Below, one piece after another: positions 8,312 to 16,967 of a DNA stretch of 64,000 nucleotides (its first letter is position 1; every line of letters begins with the position of its first letter). Origin of the DNA: Embleya hyalina. GTDB taxonomy: Bacteria > Actinomycetota > Actinomycetes > Streptomycetales > Streptomycetaceae. Location: assembly GCF_003967355.1 (NCBI RefSeq), contig NZ_BIFH01000013.1, positions 616,651-680,650 on the forward strand, given 5' to 3'. A program made the translations under genes and the position numbers. Below the pieces are notes generated by a model. It saw only the letters and a program-made list of their open reading frames with translations, made no database searches and was not told the origin of the DNA.

Positions 8312-9819
8312 TGGTCCTCCGGCTGTCGGGTGTCCGGCACGACGACCGGTGGCACGAGGGGGAGTTCGATGGTGAACACGGTGCCCTCGCCCGCGGTGGA
8401 GGCCGCTCGCAGGGTGCCGCCGTGCAGGTGGATGTTCTCGCGGGCGATGGCAAGTCCAAGCCCGCTGCCGTCGGATCGGGTCCGGGCCGAGTCGGCCTTG
8501 TAGAAGCGGTCGAAGATGTGCGCGAGTACGGCCGGATCGACGCCTGGGCCGTGGTCGACGACATCGAGGGCGACCCGGTCGCCGGCGCGGCGCAGCACGA
8601 CCCGGACGGGGTCGGCGCCGTGTCGCAGCGCGTTGCCGACCAGGTTGGCGAGGGCGACGTCGAAGCGCCGAGGGTCCAGGACGACGCGGATCCCGTCGGG
8701 GAGTTCGGTGTCGACCCGGTCGATCCAGCCGCGGGCGCGCAGGGTTCGGCGTACCGCGCCGGCGACGTCGACCTCGTCGGTGTGCAGGACCGCGGCGCCC
8801 GCGTCGAAGCGGGAGATCTCCATGAGGTCGTCGACCATGCGCGCGAGTTTGCGGGTCTCCTGGGCCACCAGGCGGAGCGCTTCGGAGGTGTCGGGGTCCA
8901 GGTGGGTGGTGTCCTCGTCGAGGACCTCGGTGACGGCGACCATCGCCGCGAGGGGTGTGCGCAGTTCGTGGGAGACGTCGGCGGCGAACCGGCGGGCGCC
9001 GGCTTCGAGGCGGCGCAGTTCGGTGGCGTCGCGTTCGATGGTGTCGGCCATGGTGTTGAACGTGGCGGTCAGGTCCGCGAGTTCGTCGTTGCCGCGGACG
9101 GGGATGCGGGTGTCGAGGTCGCCCCGGGTGATCCGGTGGGCTCCCGCGCGCAGCCGCCGTACCGGGCGCAGGACGTGCGCGGCGGCGACGAGCGCCGGGA
9201 CGAGGGCGAGCGCGACCGCGGGGATCGCGCCGTAGCGGGCCGCGGTGACCAGGGCGTGGATGTCGGCCTGTTCGCCGCGCAGGGACAGTTCGGCGTACGC
9301 CACGATCCGGGTGGGGGTGCCCTCGGGTCCCGCGTGGAGGATCGGCATCCCGACGACCAGCCACGGGCCGCCGGGCCGCGCGACGCGCTGGGCCACCGCG
9401 CCGTTCTTCCGCAACACCGCGGAGCGCAGGGCGGCCGTGATCGTGCCCGGATCGCCGGGCGCCTCGGCGGGGATGAGCGGACCGTCCTGGTACGACACGT
9501 GTGTACGCCAGTTGCGCGGGATGCCGGCGCGGTTGAGCCGGACGGTCAGCTCCAGCAGGTTCTCGGTGCTGGGCGGATACGCCAGATCGGGTGCGCGCGA
9601 GTCGAGTTGGGCGCGCAGTTCGTCGGTCACGGCCTCCTCGGTACGGTCGAGGATCGCGTCACGCGCTTTGTCGAACGTCAGGGCGGAGGTGATCAGCGCG
9701 CTGAACGCGGCAACCAGGAGGAACGCGACGACCAGCCGGGGGCGCAGGCCCCGCAGCGACAACCGGCGTCGGAGCGGGCGCGGCGACCGGGGCGCGGAAC
9801 GCGCGGCGGACGCGGTCAC
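8308..9819 (-). CDS. afsQ2: sensor histidine kinase, AfsQ2-like
   Basis: 503 residues. Membrane segment at about 28-48, extracytoplasmic sensor region about 50-190, second membrane segment about 195-215, HAMP about 216-268, HisKA with phospho-acceptor His284 (FAADVSHELRTPL), then an HATPase domain with N box (NLVGNALRHG), DHGPGVD and GSGLGLAI. It autophosphorylates and passes phosphate to the regulator encoded immediately upstream. The GTG start at 9819 overlaps the regulator stop as GTGA, and its own stop overlaps the lipoprotein start, so the three genes form one coupled operon. Assignment to AfsQ2 rests on the partner regulator and gene order; a generic OmpR-family kinase is the fallback. 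Confidence 0.85.
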   Translation of the reverse strand: MTASAARSAPRSPRPLRRRLSLRGLRPRLVVAFLLVAAFSALITSALTFDKARDAILDRTEEAVTDELRAQLDSRAPDLAYPPSTENLLELTVRLNRAGIPRNWRTHVSYQDGPLIPAEAPGDPGTITAALRSAVLRKNGAVAQRVARPGGPWLVVGMPILHAGPEGTPTRIVAYAELSLRGEQADIHALVTAARYGAIPAVALALVPALVAAAHVLRPVRRLRAGAHRITRGDLDTRIPVRGNDELADLTATFNTMADTIERDATELRRLEAGARRFAADVSHELRTPLAAMVAVTEVLDEDTTHLDPDTSEALRLVAQETRKLARMVDDLMEISRFDAGAAVLHTDEVDVAGAVRRTLRARGWIDRVDTELPDGIRVVLDPRRFDVALANLVGNALRHGADPVRVVLRRAGDRVALDVVDHGPGVDPAVLAHIFDRFYKADSARTRSDGSGLGLAIARENIHLHGGTLRAASTAGEGTVFTIELPLVPPVVVPDTRQPEDQ

Positions 9820-10523
9820 AGCGGACCGAAGCGGTAACCGAATCCGCGAACCGTCTGCACGTAGCGGGGGCGGCGCGGGTCGTCCTCGACCTTCCCGCGC
9901 AGGCGCAGCACACACGCGTCGACCAGCCGGGCGTCGCCGGCGTAGCTGTGCTCCCAGACCCGTTCGAGGAGGATGTCGCGGCTGTACACGCGCCCGGCGG
10001 AGGCGGACAGGTACAGCAGCAGCTTGAGTTCGGAGGGCGCGAGCGTGAGTTCGGTTCCGTTCTTCGACACGATGAGCGCGGCCCGATCGATCGTCAGGTC
10101 GCCGTACCGGTCGACCCGGGGCGCCATCGGATCCCCGGCGATGCCGTCGTCGGGGTCGGCGGGTACGGCGCGGCGCAGGGCGGCCTTGACGCGGGCGCCC
10201 AGGACCTCGCCGCCGGCCGGTTTGACGACGTAGTCGTCCGCGCCCGCTTCCAGGCCGACCACGATGTCCATGTCGTCGCCGCGCGCGGTGAGGATGATGA
10301 TCGGGACCTGGTGTCGTTCCCGGATCCGGCGGCACACCTCCAGGCCGTTCATGCCCGGCAGCATCAGGTCCAGCAGGACGAGGTCGGGGCGAAGGTCCTC
10401 CAGGCCGGCGAGTCCGGCCTCCCCGGTGGGCGCGACGGCGACCTCGTGGCCGCGCCGCCGCAGTGCGATGGCGACGCCTCTTTGGACCGCGGGATCGTCT
10501 TCGATAAGCAATACACGTGGCAT
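9816..10523 (-). CDS. afsQ1: OmpR-family response regulator, AfsQ1-like
   Basis: 235 residues. Receiver domain with acidic pair Asp9/Asp10, phospho-acceptor Asp52 (VLLDLMLPG), Thr79 and Lys101, followed by a winged-helix DNA-binding domain (LAPSELKLLLYLSASAGRVYSRDILLERVW ... GFGYRF). The VVGLEAGADDYVVKP and DSRLVDACV-type segments (here DARLVDACV) are very close to what I recall for AfsQ1, more so than for CseB or PhoP. AfsQ1 is a pleiotropic regulator of antibiotic production and nitrogen/glutamate responses in streptomycetes. No sigQ-like sigma factor gene is found next to it, unlike S. coelicolor. A perfect AfsQ1-type site lies about 290 bp upstream, facing the deacetylase gene. Confidence 0.85.
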   Translation of the reverse strand: MPRVLLIEDDPAVQRGVAIALRRRGHEVAVAPTGEAGLAGLEDLRPDLVLLDLMLPGMNGLEVCRRIRERHQVPIIILTARGDDMDIVVGLEAGADDYVVKPAGGEVLGARVKAALRRAVPADPDDGIAGDPMAPRVDRYGDLTIDRAALIVSKNGTELTLAPSELKLLLYLSASAGRVYSRDILLERVWEHSYAGDARLVDACVLRLRGKVEDDPRRPRYVQTVRGFGYRFGPL

Positions 10524-10903
10524 GGTGGTGACAATTCCCTGCTGAGTCGTCCCGATGGATCATATGGATTACGGGAGTTGTGTCGGGCCGTCCGAGGAAT
10601 GTGTGGTGAGGCGGGGACGGCGGTCTGCGATGCCCTTCGACTTTACGACGGATCGCGAGGTACCAAAGCCGGTCCCGAACGTGGTCGCGGACCCGGCCCG
10701 CGATCCGGCCCCGAACCGGTCGGCGGGTGCGTCGGCGCCTGTTCGTACAGCTCAGAGCCTCGTTGATCACCATATGGTCCCGGGATGACGGCTCCGTGCG
10801 GGATATGTGACGAGACGGTGACAGCCTCCGGTTTCGATACCCGATCGTGTTTGGCTCGGCGAGCAGTCGAACCGATAACCAGGATATCGAGACGGGAATA
10901 CCC
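10524..10903. other. divergent intergenic region between afsQ1-like gene and deacetylase
   Basis: No gene supported. It contains the AfsQ1-type direct repeat at 10807-10822 and two CATATGG hexamer-centred motifs (around 10560 and 10771), which may be promoter elements. Locally lower GC than the flanking genes. Confidence 0.5.
10807..10822 (+). promoter_or_regulatory. candidate AfsQ1 binding site GTGAC-N6-GTGAC
   Basis: Two GTGAC pentamers separated by exactly six bases, an exact fit to the published AfsQ1 consensus GTnAC-n6-GTnAC. It is 82 bp before the deacetylase start and about 285 bp before the afsQ1-like start, so it could act on either promoter. Confidence 0.65.
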
Positions 10904-11722
10904 ATGACGATTGGTGGAATACGTCGCGGCGACACGGCGAGGGCCGTGGGTACGGCAATGGCTCTCGTCGTGACCGCGGCGGCTCTCGCGAGTTGCGCCG
11001 GCGGTGCCGATACACCGGCGAGGCAACGCGTCGGCGACACCCACCAGGCGGCCCGCCCGGTGCCGGGCACCGCCGACGCCGACCCGCCGACCGACCCGCG
11101 CCCGAAGGAGAACGCCAAGGCCGATCCTTCGATATCGCGGCACTCGGAGGACGGCGGCAAGTCGGTCAACCTCACCCTCGACGACGGCCCCGACGCCGTG
11201 TGGACGCCCCGCTTCCTGGATCTGCTGAAGAAGCACAACGCGAAGGCCGTGTTCTGCGTCCTGGGACCCGCCGCCAAGGCCAACCCCGAACTGCTCGGAA
11301 GGATCGTCGACGCCGGCCACCGCCTGTGCAACCACTCGGTGCATCACGACACCGGCATGGACAAGAAGCCCGTCGACTACCAGACGCAGGAGATCCTCGA
11401 CGCCAAGAACATGATCGATCAGGCGTCGGGAGGCCGACGGATCTGGTACTACCGGGCACCCGGGGGCGCGTTCACCCCGGAAAGCCGCCAGGTCGCCGCC
11501 GACAACGGCATGCGTCCCCTCGGTTGGAACGTCGACCCGAGCGATTACCAACGCCCCGGGGTGGACGCCATCGTCACCCGCGTCCAACAACAACTGGCCA
11601 AGGGCCCCACCGTCCTGATGCACGACGGGGGCGGCAATCGCGAACAGTCCTTCCAGGCCCTCGAGAAGCTCCTGGCGTGGTTCGACGAGCAGGGCTACCG
11701 GTACAGCTTCCCGCAATCGTGA
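10904..11722 (+). CDS. polysaccharide deacetylase lipoprotein (NodB domain)
   Basis: 272 residues. Signal with lipobox ALASC (Cys about residue 28), a Pro/Asp-rich spacer, then a NodB homology domain from about 85: LTLDDGPD (motif 1 with catalytic base and metal Asp), CNHSVHHD (metal His pair), RAPGG (motif 3), WNVDPSDY (motif 4) and LMHDGGG (motif 5 His). All catalytic positions of carbohydrate esterase family 4 are present, so it should remove N- or O-acetyl groups from peptidoglycan or an exopolysaccharide at the cell surface. A candidate AfsQ1 site precedes it, and an O-acyltransferase gene converges on it. The ATG at 10904 is the start that gives the lipoprotein signal. Confidence 0.85.
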   Translation: MTIGGIRRGDTARAVGTAMALVVTAAALASCAGGADTPARQRVGDTHQAARPVPGTADADPPTDPRPKENAKADPSISRHSEDGGKSVNLTLDDGPDAVWTPRFLDLLKKHNAKAVFCVLGPAAKANPELLGRIVDAGHRLCNHSVHHDTGMDKKPVDYQTQEILDAKNMIDQASGGRRIWYYRAPGGAFTPESRQVAADNGMRPLGWNVDPSDYQRPGVDAIVTRVQQQLAKGPTVLMHDGGGNREQSFQALEKLLAWFDEQGYRYSFPQS

Positions 11723-11735
11723 GCCTGCCGCGATC

Positions 11736-11772
11736 ACCGGCCGGCCGAGCGCGCACGCGACCGGCCGGCCGT
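11736..11772. terminator. hairpin between convergent genes
   Basis: CGGCCGGCC and GGCCGGCCG arms flank about 15 bases, just after the deacetylase stop (11722) and before the acyltransferase stop (11788). A bidirectional terminator is inferred. Confidence 0.55.
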
Positions 11773-11787
11773 TCCGTCCCGGAACTC

Positions 11788-13059
11788 TCAATCTCCGTCG
11801 GCCAGTTGGGTGACATCCACGGAGGCCGCCCCGCTGTGGGGCTCCGGTACGACCGCCCACAGGGCCGCCATCGCGGCGAACGCGGCCACCAGGGCGACGG
11901 CCCCGGTCCGACCACGCGCCCAACGGGCCCGAAAACGGATCGGATCCTCCACCAGGAGCTTGGAGAGCGCGGCGGCGGCAACGGAAACGACCACGATGAC
12001 GGCCGTCCGTCCCCAGCCCGAGAAGCCGAGGCGTTCCCCGTCCAGCAGCAGATAGACCGGCCAGTGCCACAGGTAGAGGCTGTACGAGATCAGACCGGTC
12101 CAGCGCAATGGGGCGCTGCCCAGGGCACGCCCGACCGGGCTGCCCGGGGCTCGGGTGAGGCAGGCGATGAGGAGGGCGGCGGCCAGCGCGTGCAGGAACA
12201 TTCCGCCCTGGAACAGCGAGGGTGAGTCCTCTCCGTCGGCCAGGACCCAATACGTGCCGATGCCGCACGCCAGGGCGAGCGAGATCCACCCGGCCGGGCG
12301 CGCGTCCAGTCGGGCCACCGCGCGAGTGGCCGGCCCGGTGGCCATCAGAGCGCCCAGGAGCAGGGAGAAGGCACGCGTGTCGGTGCCCTCGTACACCCGG
12401 GTGCTGTCGATCGGATCGACGAGGTCGAGCATCAGCGCCAGGGAGACGACGGCCCCCGCGGCCGCGACGACGGCGACGTTTCGGCCGGCATGCCTGCCCC
12501 GGGCCACCAACACCAGCAACAGCGGCCAGAACAGGTAGAACTGCTCCTCGACGGCGATGCTCCACAGATGGCCGAAGACCCGGGTGTCGCCGGAGTTCCA
12601 ATAACCCATCCGGTCGGCGATGAAGTGCCAGTTGGCGAGATTCGCGACCACCCACGGACCGTCGTCGAGCGCGTTTCGGATCAGCGCGGGCGCGCCGAAC
12701 GCCCATACCAGCAGCAGGGTTCCGGACACCATGACGGCGAGGGCGGGCAGGAGGCGGCGGGCCCGGCGGCCCCAGAACGCGACGAGGTCGATGCGGCCGT
12801 TGCCGGTCGCCGCCTCCTTGAGCAGCAGTCCGGTGATCAGGTACCCGGACAGCACGAAGAACAGGTCGACGCCCAGGAAGCCGCCGCCGAAGTTTCCGGC
12901 GTGAAAGAGCAGCACCGCCGCGACGGCCACACCGCGCAGACCGTCCAGTGGCCCGATGTGCGGTCTGGCGGAGGTGGGCGGGCTCGCGGGCGTCGCGGGT
13001 ATATCGGACGGCGTGGGAACCCGCCGATGGGTATGCCGAGGTGAAGTCTGCGCAGGCAT
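11788..13059 (-). CDS. acyltransferase family 3 membrane protein (O-acyltransferase)
   Basis: 423 residues. After a Pro-rich cytosolic tail, HIGPLDGLRGVAVAAVLLFHAG (about 33-55) has the catalytic His motif of acyltransferase-3 proteins, followed by FFVLSGYLIT, WGRRARRLLPAL, HLWSIAVEEQFYLFWP and about ten hydrophobic helices. Such proteins carry acetyl or other acyl groups across the membrane to modify surface glycans. It lies 101 bp downstream of an SGNH lipoprotein gene on the same strand; AT3 and SGNH domains commonly work together, often fused. Start at 13059 gives the only sensible N terminus. Confidence 0.85.
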   Translation of the reverse strand: MPAQTSPRHTHRRVPTPSDIPATPASPPTSARPHIGPLDGLRGVAVAAVLLFHAGNFGGGFLGVDLFFVLSGYLITGLLLKEAATGNGRIDLVAFWGRRARRLLPALAVMVSGTLLLVWAFGAPALIRNALDDGPWVVANLANWHFIADRMGYWNSGDTRVFGHLWSIAVEEQFYLFWPLLLVLVARGRHAGRNVAVVAAAGAVVSLALMLDLVDPIDSTRVYEGTDTRAFSLLLGALMATGPATRAVARLDARPAGWISLALACGIGTYWVLADGEDSPSLFQGGMFLHALAAALLIACLTRAPGSPVGRALGSAPLRWTGLISYSLYLWHWPVYLLLDGERLGFSGWGRTAVIVVVSVAAAALSKLLVEDPIRFRARWARGRTGAVALVAAFAAMAALWAVVPEPHSGAASVDVTQLADGD

Positions 13060-13160
13060 GGGATGGGTCTCCGAAAGACGCGGGGGCGGAACGAGCCCGG
13101 GCCCGTTCCGCCCCTCGATCAACTGTGGCCGGGGGAGGCGAACGCGTCGCCCCGGGTCGA

Positions 13161-14009
13161 CTACTTGCAGCCGAGTCGTGCGTACACCTTGTCGCCGGTC
13201 CACGACCCGGTGGCCCAGCGGTCCGCCGCCGCCGGTGTGAAGGAGTACCGCTTGCCGAGCTCCTTGCCCAACCAGTGGGCGAACGCGGCCGCACCCTGCT
13301 GACACGAGTGGATGCCGTCGTTGCTCCGCTGCGCCTTGGCGGCGGCGCCGTCGGTGCCCCACAGGGCCGCGGCGTCGAGGAAGTGCACCTTGCCCGGATG
13401 TTTGTCCGCCACGTCCTTGGCCGACTTCGGGGCGGTCTTGATCTCGGCCTCGTGCGGCTTGTAGAAGTCGTCGATCTTGAACGGCGGCGCGGACACGATG
13501 ACGAGTTCGGCGCCGGCGTCGGTCACGGTCTTGACCAGTCGTTCGTAGCTCGCGTGTTGTTCCTCGGACTTGCCCCAGTCGTAGGTCGTGATCTGGTAGA
13601 CGACGACGTTGGGCTTGAAGGAGCCGAGTTCCCCGGGCAGTTGTTCCCACGTGGGTTCGGCGACCTCGCCGATGACGCCGCCGCCACCGGCGGCCGCGAT
13701 CGACTTGAACTCGGTGCCGTTGGCCTTCATCGCCGCCCCGAGCGCGGGGGCCTCGACTTCGCCGATGGAGTCACCCATCCACAACAACTTGGCGACCTTC
13801 GTGTTCGTGTTCGCGGCACCGGACGATTCCCGGCCGGCGCCGGTCGGGGACGCGGTCGCGTCGGACCGGCCCACGGTGGTCGTGCTCTTCTTGTCCGAGT
13901 CGTCGCATGCTGTGATCCCGAGGACGCCCGTCGCGGTGGCGAGGGCGATTCCCACGGTGAGCCGAACGGTGCGCCGACGGCGGGCGGAGGGGTAGGTCTG
14001 GCTGTTCAT
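13161..14009 (-). CDS. SGNH/GDSL-type lipoprotein partner of the acyltransferase
   Basis: 282 residues. Lipobox VLGITAC near residue 35, a Ser/Thr/Ala linker, then an SGNH hydrolase fold: block I WMGDSIGE (nucleophile Ser about residue 79), a glycine-rich AAAGGGGVIG, and block V SNDGIHSCQQG (Asp and His). It is expected on the outer surface of the membrane, where it could finish transfer of acyl groups supplied by the adjacent acyltransferase-3 protein to a surface polymer, or act as an esterase. The C terminus has an odd Cys pair (Cys in HSCQQG and the penultimate Cys). Same strand as the acyltransferase, probably one operon. Confidence 0.8.
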   Translation of the reverse strand: MNSQTYPSARRRRTVRLTVGIALATATGVLGITACDDSDKKSTTTVGRSDATASPTGAGRESSGAANTNTKVAKLLWMGDSIGEVEAPALGAAMKANGTEFKSIAAAGGGGVIGEVAEPTWEQLPGELGSFKPNVVVYQITTYDWGKSEEQHASYERLVKTVTDAGAELVIVSAPPFKIDDFYKPHEAEIKTAPKSAKDVADKHPGKVHFLDAAALWGTDGAAAKAQRSNDGIHSCQQGAAAFAHWLGKELGKRYSFTPAAADRWATGSWTGDKVYARLGCK

Positions 14010-14348
14010 GCCGTTCAGTAGAACCGCTGAAATCCCTGCCCAGAGGGGTCGTCATCGTTTCATCACATGCTGTGAGACGAACAGTCATCCACCACACCCG
14101 CGAAGCCGGTGTCCTCGTTTCGCGCGGGTCGAGGTCGGGTTCCCGGGGTTCGACGGGGGCGTGTGTGGCGTTGTTGACAGATTGTGCCGCGTCGATTGCA
14201 TTTCATTGACGGTCGACTTGTGCCTGTGTGAGCGTTTCGTTCGCTCGGGCACGAACCCGGCGCACACGAAGGTCGGTTCCGCTCACCTCGCGGAGTCGGT
14301 GCGAGTCGGACTCGTGGTCGAGGCCTGTCCTCCATCCAAGGAGCCTCG
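14010..14348. other. divergent intergenic region with palindrome and promoter-like TTGACA
   Basis: No gene supported. TCACATGCTGTGA at 14063-14075 is a 5-3-5 inverted repeat. TTGACA at 14174-14179 is a perfect -35 hexamer, but the -10 at 17-bp spacing (TGCATT) is weak. Both lie upstream of the M4 protease gene. Confidence 0.4.
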
Positions 14349-15890
14349 ATGAAACGCAGCACGGTGACGGTCGGGTCGGTCCTGGCCTTACTCGCCGGCC
14401 TCGTGGTCGGTACCTCCCAGTCGAACGCGGCGACTCCCCCGCCCGCACCCGGATTGGCGGCGGCCGTGTCCGCCGCCGACAGGGCCGCCGCGAGCGGTCT
14501 GGACGTCCTGGCCAAGGGCCCCGACGAGAGTTACGTGCGGCAGCAGGTGACCCCGTGGGTCGACAACCTGTTCTCCGTGGCCTACGAGCGCACCTACCGC
14601 GGGCTGCCCGTGGTGGGCGGCAGCGCGGCGGTGCTGGCCGACGGCAACGGCACCGTCCGGGCCGCCGAGTCGGCCACCACTGTGCGGATCGACGTGCCCG
14701 TCAAGCCGACGTTCGGCAAGGACGCGGCCGAGAACGTCTCGCGTTCGCAACTCAAGGTCGTCGAGAAGGTCGACTCGCGACGCCTGGTCGTGCGGGTTCG
14801 GGAGGGTTCCGCCAACCTGGCCTGGGAGACCGTGCTGATCGGCAACACCGAGACGGCGCCCAGCCGACTGCACGTCTTCGTCGACGCCCGCTCGGGGCAG
14901 GTGCTCGACTCCTACGACGACGTCAGGGGCGGCACCGGCACCAGCCAGTGGAACGGTCCCAACCCGCTGACGATCACCACCAGCGGCAGCGCCGGCAGCT
15001 ACAAGATGACCGACCTGACCCGGCCCGGCCTGTCCTGCTCCGACTACAGCGGCGGCGTCTTCACCAAGGCCACCGACACCTGGGGCAACGGCAACGCCAC
15101 CAGCAAGGAGACCGGCTGCGTCGACGCCCTGTGGGCCGCGCAGAAGGAATGGAACATGCTCAAGGACTGGCTCGGTCGCAACGGCCACAACGGCAACGGC
15201 GGCAGCTGGCCGGTACGTGTCGGACTGCCCGCGGTCAACGCCTACTGGACCGGCTCGCAGATCCAGATCGGCCACAACCAGGGCAACCAGTGGATCGCGT
15301 CCATGGACGTCGTGGGCCACGAATTCGGGCACGGCATAGACCAGTTCACTCCCGGTGGCGCCGGCTCCGAGGCCGGCCTGGGTGAAGGCACCGGCGACAT
15401 CTTCGGCGCGCTCACCGAGGCGTACACCAACGAGCCCTCGCCCTACGACCGCCCGGACTACCTGGTCGGCGAGACGGTCAACCTGGTCGGCAACGGCCCG
15501 ATCCGCAACATGTACAACCCCTCGCAGATCAGCAACAACCCGAACTGCTACAGCGCCTCGATCCCGGGCACCGAGACCCACGCGGCGGCCGGGCCGTTGA
15601 ACCACTGGTTCTACCTGCTCGCCGAGGGCACGAACCCCGGTGGCGGCAAGCCCACCAGCCCGACCTGCAACAACACGCAACTCACCGGCACCGGAATCCA
15701 GACCGCGGGCAAGATCTTCTACGGCGGCATGCTGCTCAAGACGAGCGGCATGACCTACAAGAAGTACCGCACCGCGACCCTGAAGTCCGCCAAGGCGCTC
15801 GACTCCACCTGCGGTCTGTTCAACAAGACCAAGGCCGCCTGGAACGCGGTGAGCGTCCCGGCCCAGCCCGGCGACCCGACCTGCCCGTGA
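14349..15890 (+). CDS. secreted M4-family (thermolysin-like) metalloprotease
   Basis: 513 residues. Signal peptide 1-28, an N-terminal propeptide with FTP/PepSY-like segments (about 35-195), then the catalytic domain. HEFGH at 324-328 gives two zinc His and the catalytic Glu; the third zinc ligand is probably Glu346 in [11 protein letters not shown], where most family members have NEAx[11 protein letters not shown] and the following helices complete the M4 fold. Cysteine pairs in the C-terminal half suggest disulfides. AAGGAGCCTCG directly precedes the ATG. Codon 14 is TTA (14388-14390), in the signal peptide, so full expression may need bldA tRNA and be tied to development. A long hairpin follows the stop. 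Confidence 0.9.
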   Translation: MKRSTVTVGSVLALLAGLVVGTSQSNAATPPPAPGLAAAVSAADRAAASGLDVLAKGPDESYVRQQVTPWVDNLFSVAYERTYRGLPVVGGSAAVLADGNGTVRAAESATTVRIDVPVKPTFGKDAAENVSRSQLKVVEKVDSRRLVVRVREGSANLAWETVLIGNTETAPSRLHVFVDARSGQVLDSYDDVRGGTGTSQWNGPNPLTITTSGSAGSYKMTDLTRPGLSCSDYSGGVFTKATDTWGNGNATSKETGCVDALWAAQKEWNMLKDWLGRNGHNGNGGSWPVRVGLPAVNAYWTGSQIQIGHNQGNQWIASMDVVGHEFGHGIDQFTPGGAGSEAGLGEGTGDIFGALTEAYTNEPSPYDRPDYLVGETVNLVGNGPIRNMYNPSQISNNPNCYSASIPGTETHAAAGPLNHWFYLLAEGTNPGGGKPTSPTCNNTQLTGTGIQTAGKIFYGGMLLKTSGMTYKKYRTATLKSAKALDSTCGLFNKTKAAWNAVSVPAQPGDPTCP

Positions 15891-15930
15891 TGCCCGACGC
15901 ACCACGCTAGACATCCGACGCCCGTCCCCG

Positions 15931-15962
15931 GACGAGGCCGCGGCCCCCGCCGCGGCCTCGTC
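15931..15962 (+). terminator. terminator hairpin of the M4 protease gene
   Basis: GACGAGGCCGCGG and CCGCGGCCTCGTC form a perfect 13-bp stem with a six-base loop, 40 bp after the stop. Confidence 0.8.
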
Positions 15963-16146
15963 CGCCATGTCCGGCGTCGTTGACGGGAACCGTTCCCGGA
16001 ACGTCCCGGGAGATCGGATGGCTGAGGGCCCGCGGGTGCGGGAACGCGGCCGCGGGCGGCCGATGGGTGGTGGTCCGACCGGCCTGTCTTCTTGTTCGCC
16101 CGGCCGTCATACTGGAAGTCATCGGACCTCTGGAAGGATCATCGGC

Positions 16147-16818
16147 ATGGCTGTGACGGACGAGGCCATCGACAGGATCAAGGAGATGATCGTCTCCGGA
16201 GAGCTTCGGCCCGGCGACAAGCTGCCGAAAGAGGCGGACCTGGCCACCAAGCTGGGGTTGTCGCGCAACTCGCTGCGCGAGGCGGTCAAGGCGTTGTCGC
16301 TGATCCAGATCCTGGACGTGCGACAGGGCGACGGCACCTATGTGACCAGTTTGGAACCCGGCCTGTTGATGGGCGCGATCGCGTTCGTCGTGGACTTCCA
16401 CCACGACCGGAGCGTGCTCGACTTCCTCCAGGTCAGACGGATCCTGGAACCCGCCGCGACCGCGCTCGCCGCGACCCGGATCGACGCCGCGGGGATCGCC
16501 GAACTGCGCGGCCTCGCGCAGGTCGACGAGCCGCGGCCGAGCACCGAGCGACTGATCGAGCAGGACCTGCGCTTCCACCGGGCGATCGCGGGCTTCAGCG
16601 GCAATCCCGTGCTGTGCTCGCTGCTGGACTCGCTGTCCAGTCCCACGATGCGCGCCCGGCACTGGCGCGGCCTGACCCAGAGCGGCTCGTGGGAGCGTAC
16701 GGTGCGCGAGCACCAGGCGATCGTGGACGCGCTGGAGAGCGGCGACGCCGAGGCCGCGCGGGCGTGGTCGACCGCGCACATCGCGGGCGTCGAGCAGTGG
16801 CTGCGCAAGGTGGCCTGA
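16147..16818 (+). CDS. GntR/FadR-family transcriptional regulator
   Basis: 223 residues. N-terminal winged helix-turn-helix (IKEMIVSGELRPGDKLPKEADLATKLGLSRNSLREAVKAL, read in two halves at about 9-50) and a C-terminal FCD ligand domain (FLQVRRILEPAATALAA ... DLRFHRAIAGFSGNPVL ... REHQAIVDALESGD) with the usual metal-binding His/Asp positions. FCD regulators respond to sugar acids, lactate and similar carboxylates. It lies at the left edge of the carbohydrate island, tail to tail with a 2-hydroxyacid dehydrogenase gene. GGAAGGA precedes the ATG. Targets are not evident from sequence. Confidence 0.85.
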   Translation: MAVTDEAIDRIKEMIVSGELRPGDKLPKEADLATKLGLSRNSLREAVKALSLIQILDVRQGDGTYVTSLEPGLLMGAIAFVVDFHHDRSVLDFLQVRRILEPAATALAATRIDAAGIAELRGLAQVDEPRPSTERLIEQDLRFHRAIAGFSGNPVLCSLLDSLSSPTMRARHWRGLTQSGSWERTVREHQAIVDALESGDAEAARAWSTAHIAGVEQWLRKVA

Positions 16819-16967
16819 CGCGCGGTCGGGCCGGGCCCCACCCGGCGCCGACGCGGACGGCGTCGGTGCCGATCCCGCTTGCCCGGACCCCGGCACGCGG
16901 TGGAGCATGACCTCGCGTGACGTCGCCGACGGCACTGCCCGGCCGCGCCCGGCAGTGCCCGAGGGCG

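Noticed and set aside
4668-8564. Very long leftward open frame (about 1,300 codons)
   Set aside because: It runs antisense through a lipoprotein gene and across other real genes, is Arg/Pro/Gly-rich low-complexity sequence and shows no domain; a by-product of high GC.
8308-10523. Assignment of the two-component system as CseB/CseC
   Set aside because: Receiver and DNA-binding sequence (VGLEAGADDYVVKP, DARLVDACV) and the downstream GerMN lipoprotein fit AfsQ1/AfsQ2 better, and an AfsQ1 consensus site is adjacent.
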